Shown here piece after piece: positions 57,499 through 64,000 of a stretch of DNA of 64,000 nt. The notes beneath the pieces were generated by a model. That model was not told the origin of the DNA. It saw only the letters and a program-made list of their open reading frames with translations, and ran no database searches. Positions within the stretch are counted from its first letter, which is position 1, and each line of letters begins with the position of its first letter. Source of the DNA: Psoroptes ovis (lineage: Eukaryota; Arthropoda; Arachnida; Sarcoptiformes; Psoroptidae); NCBI GenBank assembly GCA_002943765.1, contig PQWQ01000009.1, positions 1,302,001-1,366,000 of the forward strand, written 5' to 3'. Both the position numbers and the translations under genes were made by a program.

Positions 57499-60400
57499 CT
57501 AAATTTTGTTCATTAAAATTTTTTTTTTGGTGGAAAATTATTATTATTTTTCAATCCATCCATTAATCCATCGACCAACTTGTTATAAATTATAATTATT
57601 TAGTCTAAACGACAAAATCTGGTTTTTTTTTTTTTTTTTTTTTTTTTGTTCAAACATACATATTAGATCAATGTTGTTTTCTTTTTTCAGTAACATCGTT
57701 GAACATCAATATTAACACTGACAAATTAATGTTTATAATAGTTTATTTTATGAAAATGATGATGATTATAAACTTTGAAAAACACACTGAGAAACATATT
57801 CATAACAAGATGTTTTGTTGTTGCGAAGATTGATGAACATTTTCGCAAAACAAAAGCGAGAAGCATCGAGTAAAGAATGAAAATCAACAAAAACAAGCCA
57901 TAATAAAGTTTAGTTTTGTATGAAAATTGAATGGAAATTGAATAAAGTTTTCCTCGATATTTTCTCGGATTATTTCGAAAAAAAAAAACGAAATTCTACG
58001 AAGAATTTCCTAGCTATATACATGTTTTATATGTTGTCAACTTGGCATAATTTATAATCTCTATGATGATGATGATGATGATACAAATTTTTAAAATTCA
58101 TACATTTTTAAAAATTTGTTTCTTAAAATTTTCAATGCTTCATCTCAAATATTTTCCATTTAAATCTCTGAAAAAAAAAATTATGGAATTTTAATGCAAA
58201 AATACCTCTTCCATTCCTTTTTTCTATCCTATGGTTGATTTCGATCCATTCGCCTGTAATAATAATAATATCACATGCAAAAATAAACAGAAAAAATAAC
58301 TTTAAAATGTTTCAAAAATGATAAGTAAACATTATCATATCATTATCATCATTCGATTCAATTAAATTCAATTCAATTTTAATATTAAATTTAATAATTT
58401 ACTTTTAGTGTTTTTTTGTAAATTATGAAATATTATATTTAATATTTCATTCATTAATTTATAAAATTCAATTTTTTTTTTTTTGAAAATTTCCCATTTA
58501 CCAATGTTTATTTGTTTGTTTCATCATTATTTTTTCAATTAAACAACCAACCAATGAACATCCAACATCATTTGATCAAAAACTAAAATATCAAGACAGA
58601 TGTTGATGGTGTAGTTGATGTAGATGTTACTGCTGCTAATACTTGCAGCATGCAAAATGAATGCGAAATTTTTATCAATTTCATTCATTTTCATTTTTCT
58701 ATGAATAAACGAAAAACAGCCAAGAAAAACAAAGTGAAAATTGAATGAATTTCCATGTGTGTGTGTGTGTTTGTATTATTATTTATATGAAGATGTTTGT
58801 TTGAAAATGAATGCGAAAATTATTCATATTCATATTCTTCATTCGTTGAATACAAACAAGCAATTTTACTCAATTTTTTTTTTTTCTTATTTTCTCCAAT
58901 TTGTGTGTGTAAGAATATTCTACTCTTGAAAATGAAATAAAATGAATTACTTATTCACTTCTCTTCTTAAATTCATTCGACACATTCCATGTGAAATATT
59001 GTTATTATTCACGAATACCATATTCATATTTTCATTTTCTTCAAAAAAAATGATGAATATACGGAAAAAAATCTATTCTATGCATATGCATCTATTCTGG
59101 TGTGTTTGAATGAATGAAAGATTGAAAATATGCATAGATTTACATTATTTATTCTTCATTTATTTATTTCCATTTTTTTACGCTATGAAATTCTGATCCA
59201 TAAATGAAATTTTTTTTTTTTTTTTGGATCCATGAAACATCTCACATTCATTCATTCATTAATTCATTCATTGATGCGCGTAAAAAAAATGATTGTTAAC
59301 CGTAACCGATGATGATGATGATGAAAATATTCGTATTTTTACCGTAAACACATCGACTAAATATAAACATCAGTTATTGCAAAATGGAGAGTTATTACCT
59401 ACCCAGTCAAGGTGTCCGCTGTGTTTCCCCAGTAGCAGTTATATTATTAAATAAATGCATGAATTTTTTCCAAAGTTAATTCAAGCATTTTACATTATAT
59501 TCTGAATAGTAATAGGAATTTAAAATTAAAATTATATAGTTTTACAGTTGTATTAGTTTACTACATACGTGTTTTGTGTCTATGTGTTTCGTGTGTTTAT
59601 GTGCACCAATAAGCATCGAATATTTGCAAATATTTACTCGCGAAAAAAGCGATACCAAAATAGATTAAAGGAAAATAAATTTCAATTAATTATTTAATAT
59701 TGTCGTCCAAGTCTCGAATAGTATCTTTGTGCATACAACATTTGATCAAACACTGGCTATGTTCGATTTTGTTAGGGGTTTTGGTTTTTTTCAATTTTCA
59801 ATTTGATTCACTATGCTTCACTCTTTTCTATCCAAACATTTTTTTGAATGTAAATTTTATTTTTCTAAAATTCAAACTCAAACGTATATGTTTAAATATA
59901 TTTCATTGTATTCCAATATTATTATTATTATTATTATTTCAATGTTTTCAACATTTCTGTATTTTAGATTAATCTTTATATTTAGTTTTGTTTGTTTATT
60001 TGTTTATTGTTGAAATGAATATAAAACGAAAGTTGTTTCTATGAAAGTTTGTTAATCTTTTAGCTTATCTTTATTTTATTTTAAAAATATAATTCAAAAG
60101 AATTTGTGAATACATTTTTCCATAGTACAGTACTGTTTTGCCAATGCTTATTCAATGGCATATCCGATAATCAAATATAAATATGTTTTCAAATTTTTTT
60201 CAAACAAATAATAAAACTTCTTCATATATATTAGATTAATGGCTAAAGTTGTTTGTTTGTTGCCAAAAATTGCTATTGTTGTTGTTGCTGGCTGTTAATA
60301 CATATATTTGAATGACTCTCTATACGAATATATCATATTTTTTTCAACATTTTTATTCGCACGATTTATTTGAAAAAATGTTGTACATATTCTATTACAC

Positions 60401-61507
60401 ACACAATCTATCTCCTGTATATTCTGTGTGTGTTTTGATGTATCGATGTATGATTTTGTGTTTTGAATTCTTTACAGCATTACAACCTGAATTTTCAAAA
60501 ATTACAACTTTCACCATGAAACTAACCAGAAAATATCGAATAATAATAGTATGTGTGTCTCATATATAATTTACAAGTAATTTGCGTTTTACACACACGC
60601 AGAAACATGAGTTACAAAAATTGAAAACCCTGTATGTTGAGCTGAAAAAATAAAAATCGATACAAATCGATTCCAGAATGGATTCTTAAAGTTGTACAAT
60701 GAAATAATTCATTTTCATTGAATATTTTCTCTTGAATATTTCTCTTGATACATATATAAGAATGTTCACATTCTTATACAGTTAAACACAAATTATTTTT
60801 CATTCACCATTTGTCAATTTGCTCCAAAAATGAATAAATATTTTAATTGTCTAGACTTTTTTTTGATTGTATCCTGTGGAATTTTACAGGATTTTTTCTT
60901 CCATTTTTTATGGAATATTTTCTTTATTTTCTTATGTGTCTAAAATATGTTCACATGTCAAAATGATTTTGTCATTTCATTTCAAATTTTTTTTTCTTTG
61001 ATAATTTTTTCCAGTAATCACAGCAGAAAACATAATCTCTAATCTTATATTTTGATAAAATGAAATTATTCTTAAGTATGAAAGTCAAAGAAGAAAATTT
61101 CTTCCATTCATTCATTTAATTCATTCATTTTTGCATTCGAATGAATCATTAATTAAATTTCTTAAGATTTTCTTCTTCTTATTCTTCTTCATCATTTTTT
61201 CTTTCGATTAAGAAAATTCCTTCCATTTTCAAGAATTTCAATTCTTAGCTTCTGTAAATCTTTGGAATGAAATGTGTTTTACTTCATTTTCATTTTTTTT
61301 TTTCTATGGCCAAAAAAAAAAAAAAAATAAATTAAATGACAAATACAATTAAAAATGAAAATTCCTATGCTAGAATTTTTTTTCAATTAATATATTTTCA
61401 TGTATTTTTTCATTTTCATAAATTTATCTTCGCATTCTTCTACCATACCAGAATGCTAGAATTTCATTTTTTGTTCTTCATTCTTCACTCACTCTCTTTG
61501 TATTTTA
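57499..61507. other. Non-coding AT-rich stretch
   Basis: A T22 run near 57,622, ATG/CAT runs, short GT runs and a small less AT-rich patch at 59,384-59,440 (short frame MESYYLPSQGVRC). No gene is supported. Confidence 0.5.
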
Positions 61508-61588
61508 CTAGGTTGTCCGCAAAGTTTTTGTCGATTTTCCAATGATTTTCTAGCAAATAACCAGCAAAAAACTTTTCGGACAACCTCA
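61508..61588. mobile_element. Mariner-type MITE, copy B (81 bp)
   Basis: Flanked by TA (61506-61507 and 61589-61590). Ends read inward as CTAGGTTGTCCGCAAAGTTT and TGAGGTTGTCCGAAAAGTTT. The interior matches copy C in the opposite orientation over nearly its whole length. Confidence 0.8.
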
Positions 61589-62336
61589 TACTTTAATTAT
61601 TCGTTTCAATTTTTTTTTTCGTTTTTCGTATAATTCATATCATATAATTCGTATATGACTATTGTTCTATTTTTTTTCCTTTTAATTCATTCATTCATTC
61701 ATTTCTATTCGATTCCGAATTCTCCAAAGATTCAATAGTTGTTGATGGCTGCAGCGGCAGCAGCATTTGGTAATGGAAATATTATTATTATTATTAAGTA
61801 TTCGTAATTCTTCTGTTTTATTATTATTAAGTTTTCATTTATTGATAATAATAAAAGAGAGAGAATTGAATTGAAAATTTTTTGTGAAATGTGTGGAGAT
61901 ATAAATGAATTTTGATGATGAATATAATATAAATATGTATGAATATAAATACGAATAAATGAATGAAAATTGAATTGAATTGAATTGAATTTATGCATAA
62001 ATATTTATTTAGATAATGTTAGAATATATATTCGTATATGCAAAATTGAAATAAAAATGAGAACAAAGATTCTTATTCGACTAAATTCTTTTCATTCAAT
62101 AATAATAAAACATATTCGTTTTTTTTTTATTTTTGTTTGTGTGATATATGAATAATGTGTTTATTATTATTATTTGGCTTATTATTATTACTCATTCACT
62201 ATATCGAATAACATCAGAGTTTTCTTTATTTTTCTATCTATCATTTATCTCTTCACATTTTTTGATCATCAAAAAAATGAAGAATATATTAAAAATATAT
62301 GCATTCTATATTTTCGAAATTCATTATATTAAAATA
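61589..62336. other. Non-coding AT-rich stretch
   Basis: ATT runs and a GCAGCGGCAGCAGC patch near 61,751. No gene supported. Confidence 0.5.
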
Positions 62337-62416
62337 TTACGTTGTCCGGAAAGTTTTTGCCAGTTATATGGTAGAAAATAATTGGAAAATCATCAAGAAC
62401 TTTTCGGACAATTTAA
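62337..62416. mobile_element. Mariner-type MITE, copy C (80 bp)
   Basis: Flanked by TA (62335-62336 and 62417-62418). Ends read inward as TTACGTTGTCCGGAAAGTTT and TTAAATTGTCCGAAAAGTTC. It is inverted relative to copy B, and the flanking AT-rich bases extend the palindrome by about 10 bp. Confidence 0.8.
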
Positions 62417-64000
62417 TATAATGAATTCAACAGAGGTTTTATATGTATTCATTCATTCATTTCGATAGATTGTTTTCCATATTTTTTCACTTTGATATTT
62501 AATTCCTATATTTTGTCACTGCAATCAAAATCATCGAATAATAATGATGATGATAATGATAATCATTTTGGAATTAATAATTCAGTATATATTTATTCAA
62601 ATTTAATCACTTTCAATCATTCAATATTGATGTTATGATTATGTGGACGTTCACAATATGAAAATATATCATTCATTCATTCATTTTTCTTGTATTTTAT
62701 TTTCCAATCAAATGTAAATGTAAATTTGAATGAATTCAAATCATTTTCTTTCTACCCCGATTCATTTACATTTGTTTCCGAGAAGATATATTCAAATTAT
62801 TATCATTAAATCATTATTTCTCTGTCCCCCTCCCCCACTTCTTGGCTTGCTACATTTTTAGTTATTTTTTGTTTCTTTGTTTTCAAAAAATATTGTCGAT
62901 TATCATTATTATTACATTCAAATCGTATTTTGATTTCGAATATTCACACATATATACTTGCAATAAGACTTATATTCTTAGACACTTTAGATATTATAAG
63001 AAAACAAAGCGAAAAGAAAAAAAAATGAATTATTCAGATTGTCACTAAAAATCTGTGTGTATTTGATTTTTTTTTCTTTTGTCTACACATTCTTTTATTA
63101 TTATTATTATCATTATAATAAACCAAGAATATTTGGTGAATAAAACAATGAAATAAAAATGTTTAAGCAAAATTTCTGGCGAAATAATAATAATAATGAT
63201 AATATTCTTGGTTTCAATTGTTTTGTGTGTGTGTGTTTGCCTTGAATTATTAACAAATGAAAACACCAACAATAATACGAATAGAACAAATTTGTAGAAT
63301 TCACTGATAGAATCAAAAGTGGAAAATGGAAAGAATTTCGTTAGAAAAATAGACTTTGTCTTTTATCATTTGGAAATATGATAATCAAAACGAAATAATC
63401 AACACATATTGCCATGCTTAAATATAAATCTATTCATTCATTAAATATATCTGTTGTATGTCTGATGTTTAACATTAAAATGTCCCGTGATTGTTGTTTC
63501 TTTCATTTTTATAATTATTATTTTCTATGTATGAATGAATTAAAATACAAATTATGCTTAATCTGTTAAGACAGAATTTTTGTTTCTTATTTGTTTGTTG
63601 TCTCTCCACACATTTAACAAATTTATACATTTTATGCATTGTTTATATGGTTTATATATTCAAATAGAAATTTGATGACAAATTTTATTTATTACATTTG
63701 TGAACGATAACAACAGCAAATACAACAACAACAACGACAAACAGCAGCATTTCATTTGTTTTGAATCATCATTATCATTATCATTCATTCATTTATTCAT
63801 TTATTATTACATCATCATTTGATTTTGTTACATAAAATATATTAATATTTTTCGTTTGCGTTTATTTGTTATTTTGTTTATTTTGATTATTTCGTAATTT
63901 TTTTATTTCAACTATTTATTTCATTTCTGTTCATTTAATTTGTTAATTTAATTCAATCATCATCAATTCAATCTATCTATTTGTCGATATATATAAATTT
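62417..64000. other. Non-coding AT-rich stretch to the window end
   Basis: ATTC, TTA and CAA runs, a C-rich patch near 62,826-62,836, and an inverted pair (ACCAAGAATATT near 63,122 and AATATTCTTGGT near 63,201, 12-bp arms with a ~67-bp loop). No gene or RNA is recognised. Confidence 0.45.

Noticed and set aside
59384..59440. GC-richer patch with the short frame MESYYLPSQGVRC, considered as an exon or small RNA
   Set aside because: No acceptor or good hairpin could be found on either strand; too short to support.

Overview
The window is very AT-rich eukaryotic DNA (roughly 70-75% A+T by eye) with short, regular GT-AG introns (about 50-80 bp). Its proteins align best from memory with animal, and specifically arthropod, families. 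This fits a compact arthropod genome, and an acariform mite of the astigmatid type (dust or itch mite group) is my best guess. That placement is inference; no rRNA or mitochondrial marker is present.

Layout. Bases 1-23,100 are gene dense and hold nine protein genes: a secreted ADAMTS-type zinc metalloprotease (+, six exons); coatomer alpha/COPA (-, three exons); parvin (-, five coding exons plus a 5'UTR exon); a small membrane-anchored Pth2/PTRH2 homologue that has lost the catalytic motifs (+, two exons); the exocyst subunit EXOC8/Exo84 (+, intronless); a Topors-type RING/SUMO E3 ligase (-, intronless); the ELM2-SANT co-repressor MIER (-, five exons); Abl interactor/Abi (-, four exons); and the Polycomb RING1/RNF2 E3 ligase (+, three exons). 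Neighbours are often convergent with under 300 bp between stops, and Abi and RING1 share a divergent promoter of about 380 bp.

Bases 23,100-64,000 are a gene desert of about 41 kb. They hold long AT-rich low-complexity sequence, ATTC/GAAT-type tetramers, a (TC)66 tract, a (GT)36 tract, hairpins and three copies of an ~80-bp inverted-repeat element with TA flanks (a mariner-type MITE). I found no convincing complete gene there. A few isolated coding-like pieces are listed at low confidence: a possible first coding exon at 25.6 kb, a small secreted-peptide frame at 35.4 kb and an RGS-like tail at 57.2 kb on the minus strand. In so compact a genome the desert most likely holds the long introns or regulatory DNA of a gene extending past the window.

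How the genes relate. There is no operon logic. The set covers COPI coat traffic, exocyst tethering, WAVE/actin control (Abi), integrin adhesion (parvin) and three nuclear regulators (Topors, MIER, RING1) within about 9 kb. The most unusual items are the Pth2-like pseudoenzyme, a GC-rich island beside it with open frames on both strands, the ADAMTS lacking thrombospondin repeats, an in-frame N-terminal extension on COPA, and the MITE family.
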